A stretch of DNA of 64,000 nucleotides from Echinococcus granulosus (taxonomy: Eukaryota; Platyhelminthes; Cestoda; Cyclophyllidea; Taeniidae). The notes under the pieces were generated by a model. The model did no database searches. It was not told the origin of the DNA and worked only from the letters and a program-made list of their open reading frames with translations. Numbering within the stretch: position 1 is the stretch's first letter; every line of letters begins with the position of its first letter. The position numbers and the translations under genes were made by a program. Shown one piece after another: positions 35,332 to 46,007 of this stretch. The stretch lies in the NCBI RefSeq assembly GCF_000524195.1, contig NW_020170405.1, forward strand, positions 887,566-951,565, read 5' to 3'.

Positions 35332-38329
35332 ACATAAATGGGCTTTTTCAAAATCTAAACCAATAGCAGAGAATACGTGATTAATAAAACAGCCTTATTT
35401 AGACGAAAACATCATAATTTCTGCAACTTTGGCTAAACCTAGGATACTTCATACACTCCTACCTGAAAAAATTGAATCAGTTTACCACCCAAATTGTAGA
35501 GTAATGCCTTAAGATTGATCATGGAAAAAAAATTCTTAGCCGCTTAAAACCCTTTTTTGCTATTTTATGTGGAAAATGCGAATTCAAAAACTGGTGTTTG
35601 ACTCTCTTAATTGGTCTTAAGTAATATCCATGCGTACTTTAAAATTCCACGATTTTTAAATGTCACCGTTCAGAAGCTAGGCTCTTCAGCATGTTCGCGT
35701 CATTTGTATACCACTTCTGTTCTTTGCAAGGTTGCGACAACTAGTTCCAAAAAATCACATCACAGAGTGGTAGAGTTTCAAGTGATTCAATGGCTCAGAG
35801 GGGTTTTTGGCTTTCAAATGATATAAATAAAATAAAACATGTTTTGGTGTCAATGATGGTCGATTTGCCCTTAAGAACGTGATAGTGAACGTGTTAGTAG
35901 TGATATTCTGGTCGTAAAAATGAATAAACGGGCCGACAAAGTTGCATTCATAAAAGGTCATCTATCCACCTTTCTAAAATACTTCCGTCGGTATCGAAAG
36001 TGTTTTCTTATTTTGAATGTTTCAGTGGTTATGCTATTGAGAGAAGAAAAACCTGATGTGCTGTCTTTGCTCAGTTGAACATCACTTTTAGGAAGGCGGC
36101 TACATTGGCTTGTGGATGGAAAAGACTGCAACACCGATTTACTTCTAGATGCCATTGCATGTTGTAGTAGCTGCGACAATCGACGGTACTGCCATCTTCC
36201 ACGTCTGCCACTTTAGATGACCCGTTTTCTAATTTCTAATCCCAAAGTTGGGGGTCACCCCTGAAGCCGAATCTGATCGTAATGTAAATCTAAGTTTATT
36301 TCGCATTTGGCAGTCATGCATAATGAGATTCTCCGTAATCCAATTGACAATTTCTCCAGGAGTGATTTTTGTTACCGTGGGTTTTTTTTGCCGATGCTAA
36401 TGTACTGCCTTATCATATTACTACATCTATTATTCAAAAGTGACGGGCAAATATGATGCATGCACTAAATGCTATTAATGTTATGTTCAAGGAAATATGC
36501 GGTAAAACGGTTTAATAGCGTCTGTAGCTTAAGGAAACGTGATCACTCTGCTTCCCTAGTCGTGCATTAGTGTGATTTGAAGCGTTAATGCAAAAAATGC
36601 TCCTGTCAATTAAACCTGACTAGTAAAGTTGTTTCGGCCAAGACTGTATAATTTAGAGGAATGTGAAAATTTCCGTGTAAGGATCGCAACCACTCTCGGG
36701 TTAATCACACCTGCACCTGCCTTGACATCAGCCTTTTGATGGTCAATGCATCAAAAAACCACTTTCTCGCTATCACTGGACGGAAGAACGATCGAGGCGC
36801 ATGTAGACGTTTGACGCGATTACGATGCCCAGGGGTCGTTCACATTAATAGTTAAGAAAAGCTGTTAAAAGTGAAAAGTAATAAAAAATATACTCTCAAG
36901 TAGAAGAATGCACTGACCAGATTTGCTTAAGGATAAGATCCACAGAACTTTCGATTGCTGTGTGATTCTCGGATCAAAATGAGGGCACAGAAAGGCTAGT
37001 TGAGTTCACCTGACGCCTGCCAGAGTCTTCTACTTTAACTATCTTTCTGAAATGGTGGCTATAGAGGTCCGAAAAAGGGCACCTACGGTAAGACATTGTA
37101 GAAGATGTGTGGCAAAGTAGATGCAGCCTTACGTAGCCAATTAAATTCATAGTTAAGATAATAAAAGAGAAAATGAATGGGAAAATTGCTCCTAGATTGG
37201 GTGTAAATAATCTGCTTTTTTGTTCCGTACTGAACTCGGATTTTTTAGCATTCATTCCCATTAACCGACCAGATGCATTTGCGAAGCTGCCACATATTTC
37301 GGCAGGCTAGGTGGTCGACCCCAATCTGGCCATCTGCTGCATTCCCACTCCCAGAGTTACGAACATTAACTCCTTTCATGGCAAAATACTGTTGGCAGTC
37401 AATTTATAACGTATTTATAAACCGGCTAATATGGCGTCTGGAGGGTATCATATTGCCTTCATCACAAAAGCTACTGATTTATAACCATGAGATAAAACAA
37501 AAACTTAGTTTTCGATGCCACTGCTTAGAATGAAGGCAATAAGCGGTATAAAACAGGTAAAAACCCGATTGACCAACCCCGTCTTTATTTTATTTGTCTT
37601 CGTGATCGGTCAACCAGTTGATCTTTTAAGTAAAAGTCTATTTATGTACCATCCTCTTTTCATAATAATAATGGTTCAGACAGTGATATTACTCAACATT
37701 GCGGCATATAATGCGCTTTCGGGCTTCGAGTCGACCACACACGGAATTCTTTTCTGTATAAATCAAGTTTCATTTTCAATGTATGCATAGGTGCATTATT
37801 GTATAGCCTTTTTCGTTAGAAGTTGACGTCTAGAGCACATTGACTGGATTGCACATATGGTCGGTATAAAGGTAACAAGAATTGTAGCCATTCCTTTCGA
37901 TGGTGCTTTAAATCTCAGGCTGTACCAAATCACACTCTAATAGTCATTGGAAAGTTTCAGGGCCAGGAGCGCAGAAAATATTCCCTTTCTTAGCTGTCGG
38001 TGATGAGTATTCTTGTAGTTATAGGTATCAAAGTACGCAGTACAATGTATGGGTGACATTCTATAAAGTGACAAAATAAATGTCGATTTGCTCTTGAGTA
38101 ATTATATGTGAAGCTCCAACTAATTTTTTTTACCTTTTATTGTATTCATCCACTACTTTCGTCTCTGGCATGCTCTTTGCTTACATTCCACTCTGTTTGC
38201 ACTATTACTAGGCTGTGAAGTAACTGCTCTCACTTCAAGGACTACCAACACATTATATCGGTTTCATCAGTAAGACTGCTTTAAACAACCACAGTTGTTA
38301 GTTATGACGGTGTGCGGCCTTGACCTAAG
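35332..38329. other. Intergenic stretch, nothing recognised
   Basis: About 3 kb of AT-rich sequence with short, family-less open frames on both strands. No exon, RNA gene or repeat copy supported. Confidence 0.45.
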
Positions 38330-38620
38330 CCCAGACACTAGATCGAAATGAACGATGGCTCGTAAGCTCCGCGCTATTGGTTGTTTGGGCATAGCGTGAC
38401 TCAGTAACTACCGCATAGGCGGCAGTTGATTGGTTGAAATGAAACTAGTTGGGATGTGGGTGCGGACGTGTGGATGGAGAGAGGCTGTTGTGACTTGCAA
38501 AGATCGCGCATGCGCGAGTGAGTGCGTACGTGTGCTTTTGTGAGCGACGGGGCGCGATTCACTCGCCCAAACCAGAAGAGGGTAGCAGTGACCGTATCGC
38601 CTACCTGCCCACCTATCTGC
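38330..38620. promoter_or_regulatory. Promoter-like CpG-rich island with NRF-1-type palindrome and CCAAT boxes
   Basis: A sharp rise in GC and CpG. It holds CGCGCATGCGCG at 38505-38516, a perfect match to the palindromic NRF-1 consensus, and two inverted CCAAT boxes (ATTGG at 38376-38380 and 38429-38433). This combination is typical of TATA-less metazoan promoters. The nearest plus-strand gene is the pentaspan protein 2.3 kb downstream, whose first exon appears to be missing, so this may be its promoter. The link is inference. Confidence 0.45.
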
Positions 38621-38784
38621 CTATCTTCTCTTGAGAATCAATGCACGTCACACATGGGAAATTCAATCTAGCCGTATAAACCAGCAAGTTAACATTACTT
38701 TCATGATTTTGCAGTTCCTACATAGCCTTCCATACTAGCCGAACACTGACGGGAAAAGTCTCGTTGAACTAATTATTTTGTTTA

Positions 38785-40690
38785 ATTAATGATCATTTTG
38801 ATCCCCAAATGGCTGCTTATGTGATTTATTCCAAGTTTGTTTTGCTTCTTACATTCACGACATTTCACCTCTTGCTTAAGTCTAAAAATTCCCTTAGAGG
38901 AAGCCGCATAATATTGCCCTACATGCTCACCTACGCATCCCGTCGTATCTTGTATGCCGTTGAGATGCTGATTCACCAAAGTCCATCTAAAACACGAGTA
39001 GCGTCTTGTGATCTCCTTGTAAATATCATATTGGTATAGATCTTTGAAGTTATGTGTCACAATGTATCCATACCTTAATGGGTCCCACACATTCGAATTA
39101 TTTTTTTGTGCAATATTATATTTCAAGTTTAAAACGGGTCGGAGAATCATGCACAACTGGTGATTGAGGATGAATTCAATTCGTCTTCCAGTTGCTTGAA
39201 CAGGGTACTTCCTTGTGAAGACCCAATCCATCCCCTTCCAGCTGAAGCTTGACTACATACTTAGCAATGGTTTCCATTTCACTAACTCCGTGTCTCCTTA
39301 AGGCCACGACTACGTGGCGCCTGATTTGGCTTTTGTACAGTTGAAAGGACATTTGTGAGATGAATTTAATGGTCTCATTTGTGGAATATTGAGAGCTCTA
39401 CCATGACTACTTTCATATTTACTATTGGAAGGTCATGATGTTAGACTTAAGTTCGCTTGCAGGAAGGAGGTCTACTGTGGGTGTTTATTTCTGATTAGTC
39501 ACAACAGGGTCAAAGTAGGTCAAACCATGTCTGACATGTCGCTCCGTTAAATTCAGTCCTTCTTTCTTAACTGCCTGAAAGCATTGTCTATTTTATATTG
39601 CCTTATTTCAAACATTCACTCATTTTACCAATCCACGAAGCATAAAAATGAAAGTAAACGCAAAATCCTATGGGTTTAAAATCAGGCTGAGCTGTGAAAA
39701 GTCGTTGAGCAGATCTTACTTTTTTGTTAATGACAGCGGGCTATCATCCGTCTTTAACAGCCAGTTTGCATTGGCAGCAGTGTTGATGACTGTACTGGGT
39801 ATGAGAGAAGTAGTACGACTTTATTTGTGCGCTGAACGAGAGATGGACGATCTCCAGCTCATTTTAAACTCACCAACAGGAATCGAAGCTTATGTTTCAT
39901 AAAATGTGTTTCAAATGAATTGGATCCTTTTTCGAGATTTTATACTACATAGAGGCTTCATTAAAGCACCATTTAGAGAGGTTTGACATGCCCATTGCCT
40001 CAACAACCTTCACAAGCATGGTAATGAGAAACATTGAGCTAAACTTGGTGCGTGGAATGCCACTTATCCATTTTGAGAATTCCTCTAGTTGCCACGGTGA
40101 TGTTTGCTTTCTGGATGTAGCATTTTACTTCTCACCCTTAAATAAGTGCCACATCATTGGTGATCATAATTGCTTTCTTGTTTTGTCTTGTGCTAATTAG
40201 TTCTGGTATTTTAACTGGTAGGTTGCCTTTTGACCTATGCATCAAATAATTCGATGCCCTGTCTCGGAAACCTGGGGCAAATAATTGGTTTGATGGAGAA
40301 ACGCTGATTAAGTTGACCATATATGCAGAAGTTAAGGTACCGGTTTTCCATCTGAAGCACTGATTTTGAACTCCTCATTTCGTAAGTTGAGCGGTTGAGA
40401 CGAAATGGTTGAATATCAATTCACAACATCGAGTAGCGTATCCATGCTATCGATAGTCGGGTCGTTCGTTTTAATGAATGCTAATGGAACCATGTGTACT
40501 CTAAAGAGCCTTTTGATTTGTCAGGCATCTGCTCCATTTCCATTTTTTGCCTACAAAAGTTGGAAACCAATAACTGCCCTCTGGGGATCGACTATGGGTC
40601 ATAAAGTATGTATAGCGCTCGTTTACGTTACTTATGAAGCGGGAAATATTTGTAACGTTCAAGAAATTTTTTTTCACTAAAATCTCTCAC
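38785..40690 (-). pseudogene. Broken minus-strand coding-like region, unidentified
   Basis: Several protein-like stretches on the minus strand follow one another in different frames: about 40138-40320, 39945-40124 (59 codons containing SPWQLEEFSKWISGIPRTKF), about 39176-39397 (containing KSQIRRHVVVALRRHGVSEM) and 38785-39231 (149 codons, containing CRECKKQNKLGI). The stretches abut or overlap and are separated by stop codons or frame changes rather than by convincing splice sites. Plus-strand open frames over the same interval look like shadows. I do not recognise the family. It could be a decayed transposon gene, a dead gene copy, or a gene with exons I misassign. Confidence 0.3.
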
Positions 40691-40937
40691 GATGTAATTA
40701 TACTACTGTGACTACTTCCCAATGCGACAAATTGACTGTTTTTACGATGTGAAGAACTCTTTGGCTGTGAATAGATTGCGATCACTGGATTATGTTTCTC
40801 GTTGGCACTTTGCTTGAGTAAGAGGCTTCACACATTTATTTTGGCATCATTTATAAGCTGAATCCACGAACACCTATTTGGTGGGAGGACCAGTTTTTTA
40901 CTAGGTGCATGTTGAACGTATGCTTTTTTAACTGTAG

Positions 40938-43629
40938 AAGTTGAGTTCATGGAAGAATTGCCACCGGTTTGCACTGGCGGATTCGTGGAATACATAGCCG
41001 AGCACGTTAAGGGTCTGAATTGGCAAGGCATATCAACCCATTGTGTCCTTTCTCAAACCGATCTCATTCTCTTCCTGTGCATTTTATGCATGTCTTTAGT
41101 TGTTCTTTGTATCTTTTTACTGTCCGATGTCTCCATTTGGAGGCATTTATCACACCGCCGAAGGTTTCCGTTTAGCCGACCAAGTTCCAATCACTTCTGT
41201 TCCACGGAGGGGAATTTTCACCAAAGACTGATCTTAATGAGCGATATTGTGCAACCAATTCATCGGCCCTGCATGATACATTTGCATACTTATATATCTT
41301 CCAAGAAACTTGGTATCACTGCTCCTGCAAGTTTGACTACAGCTATGCATTCCCTGGAGCCTCTAAAGTTCCCTATAGACGGGAAGGATAATACCGGTGG
41401 AGCCTCTATTTCCCTTCGATCGCGTCGTAAAAGTGTGGAAATTCAATTACTTTTCATTGTCTTAATGATCACCCTGATACTTGCGCTTGTGATCGGTGCT
41501 GTCTACACCTGTTTTGCAGCTTGGAGAATCAGAATCACCATCTACAGCTTAACGGACCACATTGAAGAAGTTGCTGCTTCCTCAAAGCTACTGACAAATA
41601 CCTTTATAAGCGAAGCATACACAATAATGAATCAAGTAATTGAAGATGATGTTGCGCAGAATAATCCGAAAAGTCACTTGAGACCATTTATAGAGGAAAT
41701 GAAACTTATCTGGGGTGATCAGGCCATGCGTCTATATGCAATGGCTCAGAAACTTAGTCCTCCTAAGGCCTGGTTGCGCCAACAAACTCGCACCAGTCTC
41801 CTTCATTTTAACACGTTCCTCCGTCGTCTTTCCTCCCTCCTTGCTGTTGCGCCCATCCTCAGTGAGAGTAGCATCAGATCGACCAACGATCTTTTCCTGT
41901 CGTACTCATATGAGCTGGCGCGTCTAACCCCGCACCCGATTCTTACGCCAATATCTTGGAGAAGCATACCAATACTTAACTTCACTGCTACCGAGCTGTG
42001 CAAACACAGTACAACGCATTTCCCGACGTGTGCTGAAGTTGAATCATACTTTACAATGATTATAAGCAAATTGGAGGCTTGGCCGCGATATGAGAAAAAC
42101 CGGGATTTCACCAAAGTTACGGCTTATTCCCTGCTTCCTCGTATGCTAAACGCTGAAGCGCATGTGGAAAAATGGTTGCCGTTAGCACAAGACCCTACTG
42201 GTAATATCCCTTTCCTTTTCGATGAGTTTCTTGTTTGGGAGATTGAGAAGGAGAGGAAGAAACTGAACCAAAGCCTTGACGCCCTGCCTCGACAGTGGGC
42301 GAACAGCTCAATTAAGAAGTACTTGGATGTGGCCGCAGTGTTACCAATCGTCTTGGCCGGAGCCCTAACACTTCTTGTGGCGATCTCAATAGTTGCCTCC
42401 CTCTTCAACTCCGACCTTTTCTGTGGTGCACTGCGATGCAGCCGAGCTAGAAAGGATGTCCAAATGGAGAGATTTGCCTCATGTTACCTTTTATTAGTTG
42501 CGATTTTCACAACTATGCTTTCCGTCACCGGAGTGGGATGCGGCATAGTGGGCAGTATAGGTCAGAGTCAGGTATGCGACGTTCTCCTTGTGAGGTCCCA
42601 GCATGCTGATGTTTGGCTAAATCACTTGCTAACCAGCATCGTCCCCCGGATGCCAGATCTACGGGAGGTCCTCGAAATCGAGAATATTCACTTTCGAATT
42701 CCTAAAAGAGTCGTTAGTACCTTGGATACCAATTACACCCCTTCTTCGCCGCCATTCCTCCAATCGGTTGGCATGAGCCGTCCAGTCAATCTGTCTGCCC
42801 TGCTGCACTCTACGTGGCTCAACAAGACCCTATACGGNNNNNNNNNNNNNNNNNNNNNNNNNNNNNNNNNNNNNNNNNNNNNNNNNNNNNNNNNNNNNNN
42901 NNNNNNNNNNNNNNNNNNNNNNNNNNNNNNNNNNNNNAGGAGGTTTGGCATAAGATGGAGCAAGCAAATCTCTCATATCAGATTCCACGATTTCAGCTTT
43001 CCAAAACCTTCAACCAATTTAGGAAAGCAGTTAATTTGGATCAGACCTTCGATGACCTCTATGTTGGTAATATCACGGAATACTTACCCGATCCATGCAA
43101 TGACTACTATACACAGATCGGCCTTGCATTAAGCGCTGTATCGAAACGCAGCTCCAGAAAGTTGGATCGGTTGGCCAACTACTTCACTACCATCGGTGAT
43201 TTAATTGCTTTGTATAAATTGAAATTCGACCAGATATCCCAAGCACTTTGCGTGATTGAGGAAAATAAAAAGGTACTTGAGCCGCTCAGTCCACTCATTG
43301 ATGTCGGCGATAAAATTATTGGCTATCTGGTGAACAAGACGAACACCGAGTTGATTTCCCAGTTCACGAACAACACCGCCGAAATTTTTATCAATTCCCG
43401 TCGCCCGATCGACCATTACGCGCTTCCGCTTCTTCATCGAATTCTTGATCGCCTTTTTCCCTACCCTAATCTCCGACAGGCATATAGAAAAGCTCTATCC
43501 CCTATCTGTCCCACAGATACTACTTATTCGCCCCTCTTCCTAACCCTGAAAAATTTCGGTTTCACTCTGAGTCTTTCTGCTTTTGGTTTGTTTATTGCTA
43601 GTGTCATGTGGAGTCGCATACAATTTTAA
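40938..43629 (+). CDS. Prominin-like pentaspan membrane glycoprotein, interrupted by assembly gap
   Basis: One long exon 40938-42837, a 100-N gap, then 42938-43629. The coding frame changes across the gap, which only means the gap length is unknown. Counting from the ATG at 40949: membrane spans at about residues 38-59, 165-192, 459-486 and 510-537, and a fifth near the C-terminus (FLTLKNFGFTLSLSAFGLFI). Two large loops of about 265 and more than 270 residues, with several N-x-S/T sites, lie between spans 2-3 and 4-5. Span 3-4 is a short Cys-containing turn (LFCGALRC). This five-span, two-large-loop plan and the overall size fit prominins, which organise plasma-membrane protrusions. Sequence identity is too low for me to be certain; Tweety channels are a smaller alternative. 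A good acceptor (TTTTTTAACTGTAG) just before the ATG suggests an upstream exon with the signal peptide. Confidence 0.58.
42838..42937. other. Assembly gap of 100 N
   Basis: Exactly 100 unknown bases, a conventional placeholder for a gap of unknown size. It falls within the second extracellular loop of the pentaspan gene and breaks its frame. Confidence 0.98.
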
Positions 43630-43773
43630 GAACACCTCCCACATCATCAACAAAAGCGATCTTCCTCCATATGGTGCTTTCCTTATTCTCCTTTTTTTGT
43701 TAAAAATTTTAATGATTCCTTTTGTACTAACATCTTCAAATAACGTTTGTACTATGCTCCTTATTTTCTTTAA

Positions 43774-43779
43774 AATAAA
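43774..43779 (+). terminator. Polyadenylation signal AATAAA for the pentaspan gene
   Basis: Canonical AATAAA about 145 bases after the stop codon, in an AT-rich 3' region. Confidence 0.5.
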
Positions 43780-44336
43780 GTCAAGTCCTGTTTATTTCCC
43801 AATGGAAATTGGGCAGAGAATTCGAGTTCAAGTGCTGCACACTCGTCATTGGAAGAAGTGATGGTGAGCTGGTCGAATGAGCGGGAACTAATTGCGCAGG
43901 CGCGATTGCATTGATTCATCCTCCTTTTCAGGTTGAAACCCGCAAACAGAATCGCGGATACAGCTTCACAACTGAAAGCGTTGGAGAGAAAACTAGTAAA
44001 GATTGGCACAACTGATAAACTCGCCTGTGTGGTCAGGCTTCGGACTTTGAATCCAGCAATGGATTTGAAATGAGCGATAGGAATGGATGTGGGCAAGAGG
44101 TGCGATGGTGCATGTCTATTCTCGTAAGGGCAACAAGCAGAGAAACAATTGGTTGCAGGTGGGGCGACTTTGGTGTAATACAGTTACTCGGACGTCCGCA
44201 TGTCTACAGTATTGCTTGAAATCGCCACGTAATATCAGTCCGTTATTGACTAGTGCATGCATGGTTCCGATTTATGGCACTGAATAGAGATCGTCAAATC
44301 TCCCTCTGAATAAAAAAACGTGCTTTTGGAATTAGT
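43780..44336. other. Intergenic stretch, nothing recognised
   Basis: About 550 bases. A 108-codon minus-strand open frame at 43770-44096 has no family resemblance and overlaps the end of the pentaspan transcript, so I do not call it. Confidence 0.4.
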
Positions 44337-44492
44337 TGTAAAACTTTGGTAGTTTGTTTAACTCTGCTTTCGGCTACGCGGATATTTGGCTCTACGCACT
44401 TTGTTTTTCCGCTTAGTGGCATGGCCTGCAGGTCATGCCAGTAGCCTCTCAGTCCTTCTGTACGACTTCAGAAAAGACTCGGGACGCTGCCT
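44337..44492 (-). repeat. TG...CA short repeat, copy G, diverged
   Basis: On the minus strand it reads GCAGCGTCCCGAGTCTTTTC (TGTAGC mutated to GGCAGC), CTGAAGTCGTACAGAAGG, GGCTACTGGCATGACC with its partner GGCCATGCC, and ends with GAGTTAAACAAAC. An older member of the E/F/H subfamily. Confidence 0.6.
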
Positions 44493-46007
44493 TCGTGGCA
44501 GAGGCAAGCGAACCCTACCCCAAAAGACAACTAAGCGGATTTCCATTGCTATGTGCTAAATCTTAACGTGTTAGAAGGGCGCCTGCAGCTCCAGTTTTGT
44601 GTTTTGCGAGAGTGCGATTAACAACTGACGCGACCCTACCCGTGAGCCACCCGGAAAGGTTATTTTGGAGCTACCTAGGGTGCCCATAATGATATCAAAT
44701 AGACACCATTATGGCATCATTAGACACCCAGATAGACAGGTGGCTGGCAGCAATGAAGTGAAAACAGTGTCAAGGAGGTGTAAGTGTGGAACGTGACCAC
44801 CATGAATCTATTTTAAGCCTTATTTTCTATGAAATGACTTATTTTAGACTAAGATTTTACGAATAGCAATGGAACACGAGATGGCTCTTTTACAGAGCAT
44901 CAATCAAGTCCTAGTAACGTAAAGGCAGGGAATTTCGCCTTTTTCAACCTAATTTTTAGACGGACCAAACTCCAGATCCAGTGAAAATTGCCAAAATGGA
45001 TTAGTGACGTCGTAATCAACCATCTTTTTGGGCGTACACAAGTTCGACGGCTGGTGCTGCCGATTCGTGGTTGTGGGAAGTTGTGATGCATTATGCGGAA
45101 AGCTGATCAAAGGGAGCATCGGATATGACACTCAAAAGGAGAGAAGAGCTACGTAATGCTCTGATGCATAGCTTAACCCTGCGGTCCAAAACTCGGGCAC
45201 CCGGTTCTATGCAGATGGTAATTTCGCTCAGCAACATGACCTCCGGATCACCTTAATACCCTCTCGATCCTTCTATATGTCAGAAGTGCATTTTCTGCCA
45301 TATTACTGACTTACCACAACTTCGGGAAAAGGCGATTCATTTAAAACGCGGTGGAATTTGTGTACCACAATCAATAAATTTCGCAACTAGTTGGTGTGTA
45401 TCGAATTGAGGCACTTCATTTTAGGTAAAGCAGGGCAGTTATAGTTACCTAGTCACTATTTAAGTGTGAGGCGAAAATAGGTTCGACGTATACCCTAATG
45501 CTTTTTTTCAATACAGTATTTAATTAAGGCCTGCAAAATAACATTTAAAATTAATTATTGCAATAATACAATTTTTCGTCCCCATGTAAATAATTAGTAG
45601 TTGCTTTTGTCGAATTTCTTTATACAGATTATGGACAGCGGTGTAAATAGAAAAATTTTGTTTATATTGCCATTGCCAGCGGTTCTTCGATTACTGGTGA
45701 GTCTTGTGAGTCGTGGTTAATGATGTACTATTCTCGTATCCTCATTATCTGGTTTGTTGTGTAATTTTCATTTCCTAATTTGATGAAAGGACGTAATGTA
45801 CGAAGCTGAAGTAGTTACTGGTGCAATGTTTCCGTTTGTCACTTGCGGGTCCCAAGGAATGTTTCGATTGCACGACCGTTTCAAATTATTTTGAAAAGTA
45901 AACCTTTCCTACAGACTCATATGTTACTCATTTTGTGTCTGGGTATGGCTGCTTATTGTCATAGCTTATCCAAATCGAGTTTTTTTCTACAAGTCTAGAA
46001 TTCGCGA
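44493..46007. other. Intergenic and 5' region of the LARP gene
   Basis: About 1.5 kb. A minus-strand frame at 44949-45131 ends in a plausible-looking peptide (KKMVDYDVTNPFWQFSLDLE) that I cannot place. Near 45850-46007 the sequence is the likely 5' leader of the LARP gene, with an in-frame TAG at 45996-45998. No firm promoter box. Confidence 0.35.

Noticed and set aside
42733..42963. Minus-strand open frame across the N gap
   Set aside because: Most of its length is unknown bases; nothing can be inferred.
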